Source: Microbacterium bovistercoris
GTDB lineage: Bacteria > Actinomycetota > Actinomycetes > Actinomycetales > Microbacteriaceae
NCBI RefSeq assembly: GCF_003387575.1
Contig: NZ_QUAB01000013.1
Location: 15,274-79,273 of the forward strand
Length of the DNA stretch: 64,000 nt
Reading direction: 5' to 3'
Shown here: piece by piece, positions 50,867 through 61,611 of the stretch
Layout: each line of letters starts with the position of its first letter
Position numbering within the stretch: position 1 is the first letter of the stretch
Program-made: the position numbers and the translations under genes
The notes under the pieces: model-generated
Database searches by the model: none
What the model was told of the DNA's origin: nothing
What the model saw: only the letters and a program-made list of their open reading frames with translations

Positions 50867-51933
50867 CGAACCGGCACCGTCTGCTCGACGCGCTCGAGCA
50901 GACGAGCCAACCGCTCGCGCCCCGCGTCCGGGGAGAACTCCGTCTCCCAGCGCTCTGCCTGCGCATCCAGATCGGCATCGACATCGCCGAACGCCAACGC
51001 CGCGAGTTGATCAGCCAGTGCCCCCACGTCCCCAGCCTTGACAACGAGTCCGTGACCCTCGCCGACGACCTCCGGAAGCCCCCCGGCATCCGTCACCACC
51101 ACCGGCACACGTGCGACCATCGCCTCCGCCGCGACCAGCCCGAACGGCTCGGGCGCGAGCGATGGCACGGCAAGCACGTCCACGGTGTCCAATAGGTGCT
51201 GTGGCTCAGCCCAGCCGACACGATCCGTGAGCTCTTCAACGGCATCCAAGGCGTCGTTGACGAGCGCAGCCGATCGGCGGTCGACGAATCGGGATTCACC
51301 GGCAAGGCGCAGCCGGAACTGCCCCGGATACCTTCGCTCCAGTTCTCCCATCGCCTCAGCGAGCACGTGCACGCCTTTGTCCGCTCCGAGGCGGCCGAGG
51401 AACCCCACGACGAAGGGTTCCCCGTCAGCGCGTTGCCGCGTCGATGGGCTGAAGCGCACCGTCCAGTTCGGCAGCACACAAGAACCGGGGATCGCCCGCG
51501 CCATGTCGTAGGAAGGCACCGGCATCGCGAGTGCATGGGTACGGGCGAGGCGCGCGAACAGGCGGTTCAGCCCCGTGGGGTATTGATGCAGGTGCACGAT
51601 GCGGCGTCGCAAACCCGCCGTTGCGGTTGATGGGACGATTCCGTTGCACCACAGAAGCCCATCGGGATGCCGCCTCCGCCAGCGTCGCAGCGCGAACATC
51701 CAGGTCACCCGGTCATGCGAGTCAAGGACCTCGACGTCCAGCCCCAGCTCCCGAGCGGCCTCGGCAAGCGTCGGCGGATGGCTGGGAGCGACGATCGTGA
51801 CATCACGATCAAGCTCCTGCAGCGCCTCGGCGATGCGAAGGAGCATGACTTCGCCGCCGCCGATCGCACCATGATTGGTCGCGATCCAGATCGGCTGCCC
51901 GTCGCTTCGTGCCACTGCTTCTCCCCTGCGCAT
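50863..51933 (-). CDS. Glycosyltransferase family 4
   Basis: This 356-aa GT-B glycosyltransferase has IWIATNHGAIGGGEVMLLRI (glycine-rich loop), VGFLGRLGADKGVHVLAEAM and LAPEPFGLVAAEAMVARVPVVV with E-x7-E. It is convergent with the polymerase B gene (4-base overlap) and separated from the kinase/PqqD gene upstream by a cluster of three dispersed repeats. It belongs to sub-locus B by position. Confidence 0.9.
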   Translation of the reverse strand: MRRGEAVARSDGQPIWIATNHGAIGGGEVMLLRIAEALQELDRDVTIVAPSHPPTLAEAARELGLDVEVLDSHDRVTWMFALRRWRRRHPDGLLWCNGIVPSTATAGLRRRIVHLHQYPTGLNRLFARLARTHALAMPVPSYDMARAIPGSCVLPNWTVRFSPSTRQRADGEPFVVGFLGRLGADKGVHVLAEAMGELERRYPGQFRLRLAGESRFVDRRSAALVNDALDAVEELTDRVGWAEPQHLLDTVDVLAVPSLAPEPFGLVAAEAMVARVPVVVTDAGGLPEVVGEGHGLVVKAGDVGALADQLAALAFGDVDADLDAQAERWETEFSPDAGRERLARLLERVEQTVPVR

Positions 51934-51988
51934 CCCGCCGGCCCCTCGGAGGGACTGCGCTGCGGTCAGGATATCGCTTGCGGAGGGC

Positions 51989-52097
51989 GCGTTTCGTCTC
52001 GCTTCGCTCGCTCAACGACCGAGGGAACGCAGGCACGCTTCGTCTCGCTTCGCGGCTCCTGAACGCCCTTCGTCTCGCTGCGCTCGCTCAGGAACCG
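51989..52097. repeat. Cluster of three GAGCGAGACGAAG-family repeats
   Basis: Three related units contain TTCGTCTCGCTTCGCTCGCT or close variants (about 51989-52020, 52034-52063 and 52064-52097). The last one supplies the final codons and stop of the kinase/PqqD gene, which ends at 52088. They separate that gene from the GT4 gene downstream. Confidence 0.8.
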
Positions 52098-53254
52098 CGC
52101 GGTGAGACGCCAGACGAAGCGACCGCCGTGAGCAGCCCCCGCCCCCGCAGCTCCCCCACCGCCGAGCGCACCAGCTCCGCGGCATCCGGGTGCTCGCCGT
52201 GCTCGCGCGTCAGCGCATCCACCAGCTCACCCTCGCTGTGCGCCTCGGCGCACAGCAGCCAGATCGTCGCGGCGATGCCCGCGACGCGGGTGAAGCGGGA
52301 TCCCGCCAGCACCGAGATCTCGCCGTCCTGCTCGATCGCATCGGTCCACGGCGCGCGCACCAGCCGATCGCCGGGAGCGCCGATCGAAGCGTCATCCGCC
52401 ACCCAACGATCCGATTCGCCAGGCAGGTGCTCCTGCCAGGCCGGCGGCGCGGCATCCGTCTTCTCGAACAGTCCGGCGACCAGCTCGCGCGCCTCCGCGA
52501 TCTCGGCGTAACGCAGCCGGTACGGCCCGCCGCCGTGCGACGCTGCCTCGGCGAGGTGCTGCAGCGGACGCTCCACGCGCCACAGCGACGACGTCTGCGG
52601 CACCACCTCGGCGATCACGTCGTGCAGGCTGATCGGCTCCAACTGCGGCGCCCCGGCCTCGGGCTCGCGCGACAGGCTCACCAGTGCCGCCAGAGCCGGA
52701 GGCGAGGCCGGCGTAGGGCCCAAGCCCAGCGCATCCGGAGAGGACTCCTCCTTGCCGCCGGGAAAGCCGGGCACGATGATCGACAGCGGCTTGGTCAGCC
52801 CCCGCACCCGCTGATCGGCATCCACCATGATCAGTTCGTCGCTCAGGTATCCGAAGTCCTGCCCCAGCGTGCGCGCCGCCGTGCTCTTGCCCGTGCCCGA
52901 TGCAGCCACCATCACCACGCAGCGGCCGCCGTCCGGCGAGACCAGCCCCGCCGCGTGCAGCAGCAACGCGGAACCAGCGTGCCGGGCGATCGCCGCCTGG
53001 GTCACCGCGCGCGAGAACGCGTACGGGAACGCGCCGTCGGTGCGGTCGGCGATTCGCGGATGCAGCGCATCCGACGCCCCCTCAGTCACCGGGCTCAGCA
53101 CCACGTCGGCATCCCCCGGCGCATCGTCCACGGATCGGGCCCACAGCCCGCGCAGCTCATCGGCGTGACGCGACGGATCGGCGTAGCCGCTGAGGTCGAT
53201 CGACCAGCGCTCGCCGAACAACCGCAGCACCAGCGAGTCCTCGGTCGTATCCAA
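52088..53254 (-). CDS. HPr-kinase-like ATPase fused to a PqqD-like domain
   Basis: This 388-aa protein has an HprK-related kinase fold: LLLHAAGLVSPDGGRCVVMV leads into Walker A ASGTGKST (118-125), then GYLSDELIMVD. A C-terminal PqqD-like domain (about 300-388: VRAPWTDAIEQDGEISVLA, ATIWLLCAEAHSEGELVDAL) would bind a peptide or protein substrate. It resembles the HprK-related/PqqD/nucleotidyltransferase sets described for exosortase-linked exopolysaccharide loci and for lasso-peptide phosphorylation. I take the TTG at 53254 as start because GGAGGGG lies about nine bases upstream. It is divergent from the nucleotidyltransferase gene at 53303. Confidence 0.75.
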   Translation of the reverse strand: MDTTEDSLVLRLFGERWSIDLSGYADPSRHADELRGLWARSVDDAPGDADVVLSPVTEGASDALHPRIADRTDGAFPYAFSRAVTQAAIARHAGSALLLHAAGLVSPDGGRCVVMVAASGTGKSTAARTLGQDFGYLSDELIMVDADQRVRGLTKPLSIIVPGFPGGKEESSPDALGLGPTPASPPALAALVSLSREPEAGAPQLEPISLHDVIAEVVPQTSSLWRVERPLQHLAEAASHGGGPYRLRYAEIAEARELVAGLFEKTDAAPPAWQEHLPGESDRWVADDASIGAPGDRLVRAPWTDAIEQDGEISVLAGSRFTRVAGIAATIWLLCAEAHSEGELVDALTREHGEHPDAAELVRSAVGELRGRGLLTAVASSGVSPRGS

Positions 53255-53302
53255 TCCGCCATCCCCTCCGGCCCGACTCCGATTCCCCTCTAGGGTAGAG
53301 GC

Positions 53303-54157
53303 ATGAACGCGCCCGAGGTTCCCGTCTGGGCGCTCAGTCACCTCACCCACGCCGCGCTGCAGCGCACCGCGGAACGGGCCTCCGTCGACATCCTGCACAT
53401 CAAGGGACCCGCCACGCGCGGATCGCTGCGCGCCGGCCGGCACGACTCGTCGGATGCCGACGTGCTGGTGCGCCCCGCCCATCTCGAGCGCTTCCTCACC
53501 GCCATGCAGGACGACGGCTGGACCCTCTACACGGGCTTCGAAGAGGGATCGCCCTTCGGCCACGCGGCGAACTTCACCCACCCGTCGTGGACCTACGCCG
53601 ACGTGCACCGCCTCATCCCCGGTCCGCTCCTCCCCGCAGACGAGACCTTCGAGCGCTTATGGCGCGACCGCGAAGCGACCGAGATCGCCCACCGCGGATG
53701 CTCGGCGCTGTCGGTGCCCGCACAGGTACTGGTGCAGAGCCTGCACGCGGCCCGCTCGCACGGCGACGAGGCGCCCGAGGCATGGATGCGCTGCCCCGAC
53801 GAGCTGCGCCCGCAGGTGCGCGCCCTCGCCGTCGAGCTGCGCGCCGAGACGGCTTTCGCCGCCGGCATCGGCGAACTCGACCGGCACGGCGACGCGGCAG
53901 ACCACGCGCTGTGGAGCTACTGGTCCAGCACCGACCTCGACCGGCTCGACGAATGGGCCGCCCGGTATCGCTCGGCCCGCTCGTTCGGGGAGCGCTGGCA
54001 GGTGATCCGTCAGGCCGCGCGCGTCAACCGCACGCACCTGCGCATCCGCCTCGGCCGCGAACCGCGACCGCTCGACATCGCCCGCGAGCAGGTCGCCCGC
54101 GTCGCCAAGGGTGCCGGTTCGCTGACCCGGCACCTGCTCGGAAGGACACCGCGATGA
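53303..54157 (+). CDS. Nucleotidyltransferase family protein (NTP_transf_5 type, second copy)
   Basis: This 284-aa protein is paralogous to the one at 5.8 kb. It shows VDILHIKGPATRGSL (about residues 28-42) and SSDADVLVRP with D51 and D53 as the metal-binding pair. YTGFEEGSPFGHAANFTHPS parallels YSSFRFGSAFEHAQTYQHE in the other copy. It overlaps the downstream PqqD-like gene by ATGA and is divergent from the kinase/PqqD gene 48 bases away, so the three form one module. The substrate is unknown. Confidence 0.78.
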   Translation: MNAPEVPVWALSHLTHAALQRTAERASVDILHIKGPATRGSLRAGRHDSSDADVLVRPAHLERFLTAMQDDGWTLYTGFEEGSPFGHAANFTHPSWTYADVHRLIPGPLLPADETFERLWRDREATEIAHRGCSALSVPAQVLVQSLHAARSHGDEAPEAWMRCPDELRPQVRALAVELRAETAFAAGIGELDRHGDAADHALWSYWSSTDLDRLDEWAARYRSARSFGERWQVIRQAARVNRTHLRIRLGREPRPLDIAREQVARVAKGAGSLTRHLLGRTPR

Positions 54158-54438
54158 GCAGCCGCTACGCCATCGCCCCCGAGGTCGCCTGGGTCGACGG
54201 CACCGACGGCGGGCGCGCGCAGAGCATCGCCTACATCGCCCGGCTCGACACCGCCCAGCTCTTCGAGCTGAAGGATGCCGCCTGGCTGATCTGGGTGCTC
54301 CTCGACGAGGGCATCGACACCGCCGACGCCCTGCGCACCGAGGTGGACACGCTCGATGCCGTCGTCGACTTCGGTCCGGACGGCATCGAGGGCTTCCTCA
54401 GCGCGCTCGAGCAGACCGGCCTGCTCGTCGCAGCCTGA
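54154..54438 (+). CDS. PqqD-like small protein (second stand-alone copy)
   Basis: This 94-aa protein has the PqqD-like pattern: a beta hairpin (YIARLDTAQLFEL), LKDAAWLIWVLLDEGIDTAD, and the closing helix with VVDFGPDGIEGFLSALEQTGLLV. It is weakly similar to the copy at 5.6 kb but occupies the same position directly after a nucleotidyltransferase with the same 4-base overlap. It probably presents a substrate to that enzyme or to the neighbouring kinase. The substrate is not identified. Confidence 0.68.
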   Translation: MSSRYAIAPEVAWVDGTDGGRAQSIAYIARLDTAQLFELKDAAWLIWVLLDEGIDTADALRTEVDTLDAVVDFGPDGIEGFLSALEQTGLLVAA

Positions 54439-54450
54439 CGTCCGCCCGCG

Positions 54451-55755
54451 TCAGCGGCGGCCCATGCCGCGATAGGTCCAGCCGGCCGCGCGCCAGGCGT
54501 CGGCGTCAATGCAGTTGCGACCATCGATCACGATCCGCCCCGCGGCGAGCGTCGACGCGTGCACCGGGTCGAGCCGGCGGTACTCGCCCCACTCCGTCAG
54601 CACCATCACGGCATCCGCTCCGCGCATCGCCTCGTCAGAGGACCCGTAGGCGAGTTGCGGATGCAGACGACGGGCGTTTTCGATCGCCTGCGGGTCGGAC
54701 ACCACCACGACGGCGCCCATCCCGTGCAGGCGCACCGCGACATCCAGCGCCGGAGAATCGCGCACGTCGTCGCTGTTCGCCTTGAACGCGGCGCCGAGCA
54801 CCGCGACCCTCTTGCCGAACACCGAGCCGCCGAGACTGTCGACGGCCAGCTGCACAGCGCGGTCCCTGCGGCGCAGGTTGACGGCGTCCACCTCCCGCAG
54901 GAACGACACCGACTCCCCACGGCCGAGTTCCTCCGCGCGCGCGGCGAACGCCCGGATGTCCTTCGGCAGGCATCCGCCTCCGAACCCGATGCCGGCGCCG
55001 AGGAAGCGACGTCCGATCCGCTCGTCGTAGCCGATCGCATCCGCCAGCTGCGTGACGTCGGCGCCGACCTCCTCGGCGATCTCGGCCATCGCGTTGATGA
55101 ACGAGATCTTCGTCGCGAGGAACGCGTTCGCGGCCGACTTCACCAGTTCGGATGTCGCGAGATCCGTCACCACCAGCGGGGTGCCGGCGGCGAGCGCGGG
55201 CTGGAAGACCTCGCGCAGGACCTCGACCGCGCGCTCCCCCGCCTCGCCCGCGGCGACGCCGATGACCATCCGGTCGGGCGCGATGGTGTCGCGCACCGCG
55301 CGGCCCTCGCGCACGAACTCCGGATTCCACACCAGCTCCGCCCCGACGGCGGCGAAGCGGTCGGCGAGCGCACCCGCGGTGCCGACCGGCACCGTGGACT
55401 TGCCCGCGACGACATCGCCCGGGCGCAGCTGCGGCAGCAGGCTGTCCACCGCGGAGTGCAGGTACGACAGGTCGGCCGCGTGGCCGCCGGCCTGCTGCGG
55501 GGTGCCGACCGCGAGGAAGTGCACGTCGCTGCCCCGAGCCGCGGAGTAGTCGGTCGTGAAGGTGAGCCTGCCCGACGCGATCCCGTCGGCCAGCAGCTCG
55601 GGCAGTTCGGGTTCGAAGAACGGCGGGGTTCCCTGTGCGAGCCGGGCGACGCGGCCGCCATCGACGTCGATCCCCACGACCTCGTGTCCCAGCGATGCCA
55701 TCGCCGCGGCGTGCACGGTTCCCAGGTATCCGCAGCCGATCACCGAAATGCGCAT
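54451..55755 (-). CDS. ugd: UDP-glucose 6-dehydrogenase
   Basis: This 434-aa enzyme oxidises UDP-glucose to UDP-glucuronate with two NAD. The NAD-binding motif VIGCGYLGTVHA is at residues 5-16. The central domain carries NPEFVREG. The active-site Cys is in GFGGGCLPKD, and the C-terminal UDP-binding domain begins near GKRVAVLGAAFKANSDDVRD. The ATG at 55755 follows GGGGAG. It provides a uronic acid that could be a polymer building block or, speculatively, a PP-loop enzyme substrate. It converges on the PqqD-like gene with a 12-base gap. Confidence 0.94.
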   Translation of the reverse strand: MRISVIGCGYLGTVHAAAMASLGHEVVGIDVDGGRVARLAQGTPPFFEPELPELLADGIASGRLTFTTDYSAARGSDVHFLAVGTPQQAGGHAADLSYLHSAVDSLLPQLRPGDVVAGKSTVPVGTAGALADRFAAVGAELVWNPEFVREGRAVRDTIAPDRMVIGVAAGEAGERAVEVLREVFQPALAAGTPLVVTDLATSELVKSAANAFLATKISFINAMAEIAEEVGADVTQLADAIGYDERIGRRFLGAGIGFGGGCLPKDIRAFAARAEELGRGESVSFLREVDAVNLRRRDRAVQLAVDSLGGSVFGKRVAVLGAAFKANSDDVRDSPALDVAVRLHGMGAVVVVSDPQAIENARRLHPQLAYGSSDEAMRGADAVMVLTEWGEYRRLDPVHASTLAAGRIVIDGRNCIDADAWRAAGWTYRGMGRR

Positions 55756-55820
55756 GAAACTCCCCATCCATGGCCGAACGACCATGTCCCCCAAGACATT
55801 ATCCCCCGGGCTCCCCTCGC

Positions 55821-55853
55821 GGTCGTTGAGCGAGCGGAGCGAGACGAAACGCG
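55821..55853. repeat. Dispersed GAGCGAGACGAAG-family repeat at the rmlCD 3' end
   Basis: GGTCGTTGAGCGAGCGGAGC followed by GAGACGAAACGCG abuts the stop of the RmlC-RmlD gene at 55854. It may act as its 3' processing or termination element. Confidence 0.75.
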
Positions 55854-57233
55854 TCAGCCGCCCAGGTACTCCCCGAGCCCCGTGCGCCAGTCGCCCGGCC
55901 GGAATCCGGCTGCCTCGATCTTCGCCAGGTCGAGCACGCTGTTACGGGGGCGCGGGGCGACCGGTCCGGACGCGGCGGCGAAGTACTCGCCGGTGCTCAC
56001 CGGCGTCACCCGCGCCGGGTCGTGACCACCGAGGGCGAAGACCTCGCGGGCGATCTCCGCCCAGCTCGCGGGCTCGCCCGTGCCGGTCAGGTTGTACGTG
56101 CCGTACGGCGCCTGCGTTTCGATCAGGTGCCGGATGCCGCGGGCGAGGTCAGCCGTGAACGTGAGACGCCCGAACTGATCGTCGACCACCTTCGGGTCGA
56201 CGCCGCGGTCGGCGAGACCCGCCATCGTGCTCACGAAGTTCCGTCCGTCTCCGATCACCCAGCTGGTGCGGACGATCCAGTGCCGCGGCACGGTGGCCGC
56301 CACGGCGTCTCCCGCGGCCTTCGTCTGCCCGTAGACGCCGAGCGGACTGATCGGGTCGTCCTCGCGATAGGGACGTTCCGACGATCCGTCGAAGACGTAG
56401 TCGCTCGAGACGTGCACCAGAGCGAGGCCGTGCTGCGTCGCGATGCGAGCCAGCGCTGCCACGCCCGAGACGTTCGCCGCCCAGGCAGCCGCCCGCCCCT
56501 CCGCGGTCTCGGCGGCATCGACCGCGGTGTACGCGGCGGCGTTGATGATCGTGCCGTAGGCGCGCCAATGCCGGGCATCCGGAGCGGTGAGATCGAAGTC
56601 GGCGCGCGCGGCGAACTCGATGTGCGCGGCGTCACCCAGCTCGGCGCGCAGCGCCCGCCCGAGCTGCCCATCCGCACCGAGCACGAGGATCTTGCGCGGC
56701 GGCACGGGCTCGACATCGACGAGCCGCGGATGCGCTCTGTCCTTGTCGGACAGCACCGCCTCGGTCAGGGGAATCGGCCAGTTCACGGCGGCGGTCTCGT
56801 CGGCCAGATTCAGGAACGAGTACTCGGCGTCGGGTGACCAGTGGTCGTTCACCAGGTACGCGTAGACCGTGTCGGGGTCGAGCGTCTGATACGAGTTGCC
56901 GACGCCGCGTGGCACGAAGACGGCGCGGTCGGGGCCGACCTCGATCGTGAAGGTCTCGCCGAACGTCGGCCCCTCGCGCAGGTCGACCCAGGCGCCGAAG
57001 ATCCGGCCGGATGCCACGGAGACGAACTTGTCCCAGGGCTCGGCGTGGAAGCCGCGGGTGGTGCCGGCGGCGGCGTTGTAGGCGATGCTGTTCTGCACCG
57101 GGCCGAAGTCGGGAAGACCGGCGGCGACCATCTTCTCGCGCTGCCAGTTCTCCTTGAACCAGCCGCGGTTGTCGCCGTGCACGGGCAGGTCGACGACGAG
57201 AAGGCCGGGGATGGGCGTCTCTGTGACCTTCAT
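55854..57233 (-). CDS. Bifunctional dTDP-4-dehydrorhamnose 3,5-epimerase/reductase (RmlC-RmlD fusion)
   Basis: This 459-aa fusion carries out the last two steps of dTDP-L-rhamnose synthesis. The N-terminal RmlC cupin (1-180) has DNRGWFKENW and the catalytic His in GTTRGFHAE (H63). The C-terminal RmlD reductase (183-459) has KILVLGADGQLGRAL (NADPH loop), VSSDYVFDGS and YGQTKAAGD (YxxxK). Such fusions are common in Microbacteriaceae and relatives. It follows rmlB and rmlA on the same strand, separated from rmlB by a palindromic repeat. Confidence 0.93.
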   Translation of the reverse strand: MKVTETPIPGLLVVDLPVHGDNRGWFKENWQREKMVAAGLPDFGPVQNSIAYNAAAGTTRGFHAEPWDKFVSVASGRIFGAWVDLREGPTFGETFTIEVGPDRAVFVPRGVGNSYQTLDPDTVYAYLVNDHWSPDAEYSFLNLADETAAVNWPIPLTEAVLSDKDRAHPRLVDVEPVPPRKILVLGADGQLGRALRAELGDAAHIEFAARADFDLTAPDARHWRAYGTIINAAAYTAVDAAETAEGRAAAWAANVSGVAALARIATQHGLALVHVSSDYVFDGSSERPYREDDPISPLGVYGQTKAAGDAVAATVPRHWIVRTSWVIGDGRNFVSTMAGLADRGVDPKVVDDQFGRLTFTADLARGIRHLIETQAPYGTYNLTGTGEPASWAEIAREVFALGGHDPARVTPVSTGEYFAAASGPVAPRPRNSVLDLAKIEAAGFRPGDWRTGLGEYLGG

Positions 57234-57239
57234 CGCGAA

Positions 57240-57320
57240 CGCCCTTCGTCTCGCTTCGCTCGCTCAGGGTCCGGCCCACCGGGTCCTGAGCGAGGAGCGC
57301 CGGCGACGAGACGAAGGGCG
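57240..57320. repeat. Large imperfect palindrome between rmlB and rmlCD
   Basis: The arms CGCCCTTCGTCTCG (57240-57253) and CGAGACGAAGGGCG (57307-57320) are perfectly complementary, with further pairing inside (CTCGCTCAGG with CCTGAGCGAG). It consists of two opposed copies of the dispersed repeat and fills the gap between two genes of one operon. It could stabilise the upstream transcript or cause partial termination. Confidence 0.85.
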
Positions 57321-57321
57321 C

Positions 57322-59186
<1,865 letters not shown>

Positions 59187-59230
59187 GCTCCTTATCCTGG
59201 CATCCCCTCTCGGCAGGCACAGGTAGTCTC

Positions 59231-60259
59231 ATGCTCGTGCGCATTCTTCTGACCGGCGGTGCCGGCTACATCGGATCCCACGTCGCTCTCGTCCTGCTCG
59301 AGGCGGGTCACGACGTCCTGCTGCTCGATGACTTCTCGAACAGCAGCCGCGAAGCGATCGACCGGGTGCAGGACCTCACCTCCCGCACGATCGATGTCAT
59401 CGAGTGCGATCTCGCGGACCGCGCGGCGGCGGATGCTGCGCTGAAGAAGGAGCACTTCGATGCGGCCATCCACTTCGCCGGGCTCAAGGCCGTCGGCGAA
59501 TCGGTCGCGAAGCCCTCGGAGTACTACCGCACCAACCTCAACTCCACGCTGAACCTGCTCGACATCATGCGTGAGAAGGACGTGCGCAAGCTGGTCTTCA
59601 GCTCGTCGGCGACCGTGTACGGCACCCCCGCCGAGGGGGTCGAGCGGCTCGACGAGACGCAGCCCGTCGGACAGGGCATCACCAACCCCTACGGCTGGAC
59701 GAAGGCGTTCAACGAGCAGATCATCCGCGATGTGCACGTCGCCTGGCCCGAGCTCGAGGCCGTGCTGCTGCGCTACTTCAACCCGGTGGGAGCGCACCCG
59801 TCCGGCCGCATCGGCGAAGACCCCTCCGGCATCCCGAACAACCTCATGCCCTTCGTCGCACAGGTGGCCGTGGGCCGCCGCGACCACCTCAGCGTGTTCG
59901 GCGACCAGTACCCCACGCACGACGGCACCGGCGTGCGCGACTACATCCACGTGATGGATCTGGCCGAGGGCCACATGGCCGCCCTCGAGCACCTGAAGGC
60001 CGGGGTCGAGACGTACAACCTCGGCTCGGGCGAGGGCCAGAGCGTGCTCGACGTGGTGAAGGCGTTCGGCGATGCCGCCGGCCGCGAGATCCCCTACCAG
60101 GTCGTGGCGCCGCGCCCCGGCGACCTGCCCACGACGATCGCCGACCCGACGAAGGCGAACCGCGAACTGGACTGGCACACCACCCGCTCGCTCGCCGAGG
60201 CGTGCCGCGACACGTGGAACTGGCAGTCGCAGAACCCGAACGGCTTCGCGGGGGCATGA
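59231..60259 (+). CDS. galE: UDP-glucose 4-epimerase
   Basis: This 342-aa enzyme interconverts UDP-glucose and UDP-galactose. It has ILLTGGAGYIGSHVALVLLE at the N-terminus, HFAGLKAVGESV, VFSSSATVYG and YGWTKAFNEQ (YxxxK), with RDYIHVMDLAEGH further on. ATG at 59231 or GTG at 59237 may start translation. It supplies UDP-Gal to the island's glycosyltransferases. Confidence 0.94.
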   Translation: MLVRILLTGGAGYIGSHVALVLLEAGHDVLLLDDFSNSSREAIDRVQDLTSRTIDVIECDLADRAAADAALKKEHFDAAIHFAGLKAVGESVAKPSEYYRTNLNSTLNLLDIMREKDVRKLVFSSSATVYGTPAEGVERLDETQPVGQGITNPYGWTKAFNEQIIRDVHVAWPELEAVLLRYFNPVGAHPSGRIGEDPSGIPNNLMPFVAQVAVGRRDHLSVFGDQYPTHDGTGVRDYIHVMDLAEGHMAALEHLKAGVETYNLGSGEGQSVLDVVKAFGDAAGREIPYQVVAPRPGDLPTTIADPTKANRELDWHTTRSLAEACRDTWNWQSQNPNGFAGA

Positions 60260-60285
60260 TGCTCCGACCAGGATCCATGCACATA

Positions 60286-60341
60286 TTCGTCAAGATTTGA
60301 CGAAATAGTGCCTCAAATCGATGGCATGGCTAGAATTTGAG
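60286..60341 (+). promoter_or_regulatory. Two dyads upstream of the RloAB-like pair
   Basis: TTCGTCAA and TTGACGAA around GAT (60286-60304) form a perfect 8-base-arm dyad. CTCAAAT (60312-60318) and ATTTGAG (60335-60341) form a second one ending just before the ATG at 60343. The patch is AT-rich compared with the flanks. They are candidate operators, or the second could hide the start codon in an RNA hairpin. Confidence 0.5.
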
Positions 60342-60342
60342 C

Positions 60343-61611
60343 ATGCTCATCCGATTCGAGGTCAGCAACTTCCGTTCGATCGCGGATTCAGTCGCGCTGT
60401 CGCTGGTCGCGATCGACTCCGACCAGGAATCGGCACGTCCGCAAGCGCGGCTGAAGGAGCACCTTCTCACGCGCGCAGCGATCTTCGGCCCCAACGCCTC
60501 CGGCAAGTCCAGCATCCTCGCCGCCATCGATTGGGTGCGCACGGCGATCCTCGATTCGCTGCGTCGTTGGGACGACGGGATCCCTGTCGAGCCGCACGCT
60601 TTCGGCCAGTGGCCGACGAGGACGACTTCTTTCATCCTCGACTTGTCGATCGACGGCGTTCGGCATGAGTACGAGCTCGAGCTCGATTCGGAGCGGGTGC
60701 ACTACGAGTCCCTGTACGAGTACCCGGAGGGGCGCCGCAAGCGCGTCTTCACCCGCGAAGGAAACGATCTGACGCTCCAGACCGGACTCGGAAAGCTGGC
60801 CGGAGCGCGCGAGCTCATCACTGAGCGCACACTCGCCCTGTCGGCGATGCGGAGATTCGGATCACCCAAGGTCGGTCCAGTCATCGACGCCATGACAGAC
60901 ATACAGAACCTCAGCGGTCATTCGTCGCTCCGCCGCTTCCGGCGATATCCCGGTGGGTTCGTGGACCGCATGAGTCGTACCGAGAAGATCTTCGATGCGC
61001 CACCCACGCTGTTCGACTTCGATGGCGCCGGTTCGCCCTCGCGGGAGCGCGCTCTCGCGCTCCTTAGGCTCGCCGACCTCGGTATCAGCGACGTCTCGTT
61101 TCGCGAAGAACCGGTCGAAGTCGTGGACGGCGACATCCGCATGCGACGCATCCCCCAACTCATGCACGAGACCGGTGATGCAGTTCAGGCGCTGGACCTC
61201 CACCAGGAGTCGGAAGGAACCAGCCGCTGGTTCAGCTTGATCGGACCGGCGCTCTGGGCCCTGCAGAACGGGACCATCGTTCTGGTCGACGAGATCGACT
61301 CGAGCCTGCATCCTGCTCTGACCGCGGAGCTGATCCGCCTCTTCCGCGACAAGGACACGAATCCAGCGAATGCGCAGATCATCTTCACATCTCACGATAC
61401 GAGCCTGCTCGCGCATCTGAATCGCGACGAGGTCTGGCTGACGGAGAAACGGCCTGACGGCTCGACGCGGCTCGGAGCCCTCTCGGACTTCGCAGGCGGC
61501 CGCATTCGCAAGGGCAAGGACATCGGGGATGCCTACCTCGCCGGGCGGTTCGGCGCGCTCCCTGACACTGACCGCACTGAGCTGATGCACGCGCTCGGCC
61601 TCCTGAGCTGA
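60343..61611 (+). CDS. RloA-like AAA/ABC-type ATPase (AbiLi-like)
   Basis: This 422-aa ATPase of the RecF/ABC-like kind has an N-terminal RFEVSNFRSIADSVALSL, Walker A IFGPNASGKSS (about residues 47-57), a coiled middle, and Walker B IVLVDEIDSSLHPAL followed by FTSHDTSLLAHLNRDEVWL. Such ATPases pair with Toprim-type RloB proteins in RloAB and AbiL phage-defence or abortive-infection modules. The ATG at 60343 is chosen over a TTG at 60337. It shares one base with the downstream gene (TGATG). It is unrelated to the glycan genes around it. Confidence 0.82.
   Translation: MLIRFEVSNFRSIADSVALSLVAIDSDQESARPQARLKEHLLTRAAIFGPNASGKSSILAAIDWVRTAILDSLRRWDDGIPVEPHAFGQWPTRTTSFILDLSIDGVRHEYELELDSERVHYESLYEYPEGRRKRVFTREGNDLTLQTGLGKLAGARELITERTLALSAMRRFGSPKVGPVIDAMTDIQNLSGHSSLRRFRRYPGGFVDRMSRTEKIFDAPPTLFDFDGAGSPSRERALALLRLADLGISDVSFREEPVEVVDGDIRMRRIPQLMHETGDAVQALDLHQESEGTSRWFSLIGPALWALQNGTIVLVDEIDSSLHPALTAELIRLFRDKDTNPANAQIIFTSHDTSLLAHLNRDEVWLTEKRPDGSTRLGALSDFAGGRIRKGKDIGDAYLAGRFGALPDTDRTELMHALGLLS

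Noticed and set aside
52088..54438. Exosortase/PEP-CTERM type exopolysaccharide system
   Set aside because: The kinase/PqqD/nucleotidyltransferase trio recalls those loci, but I see no exosortase gene and no PEP-CTERM-like sorting tail on the exported proteins.
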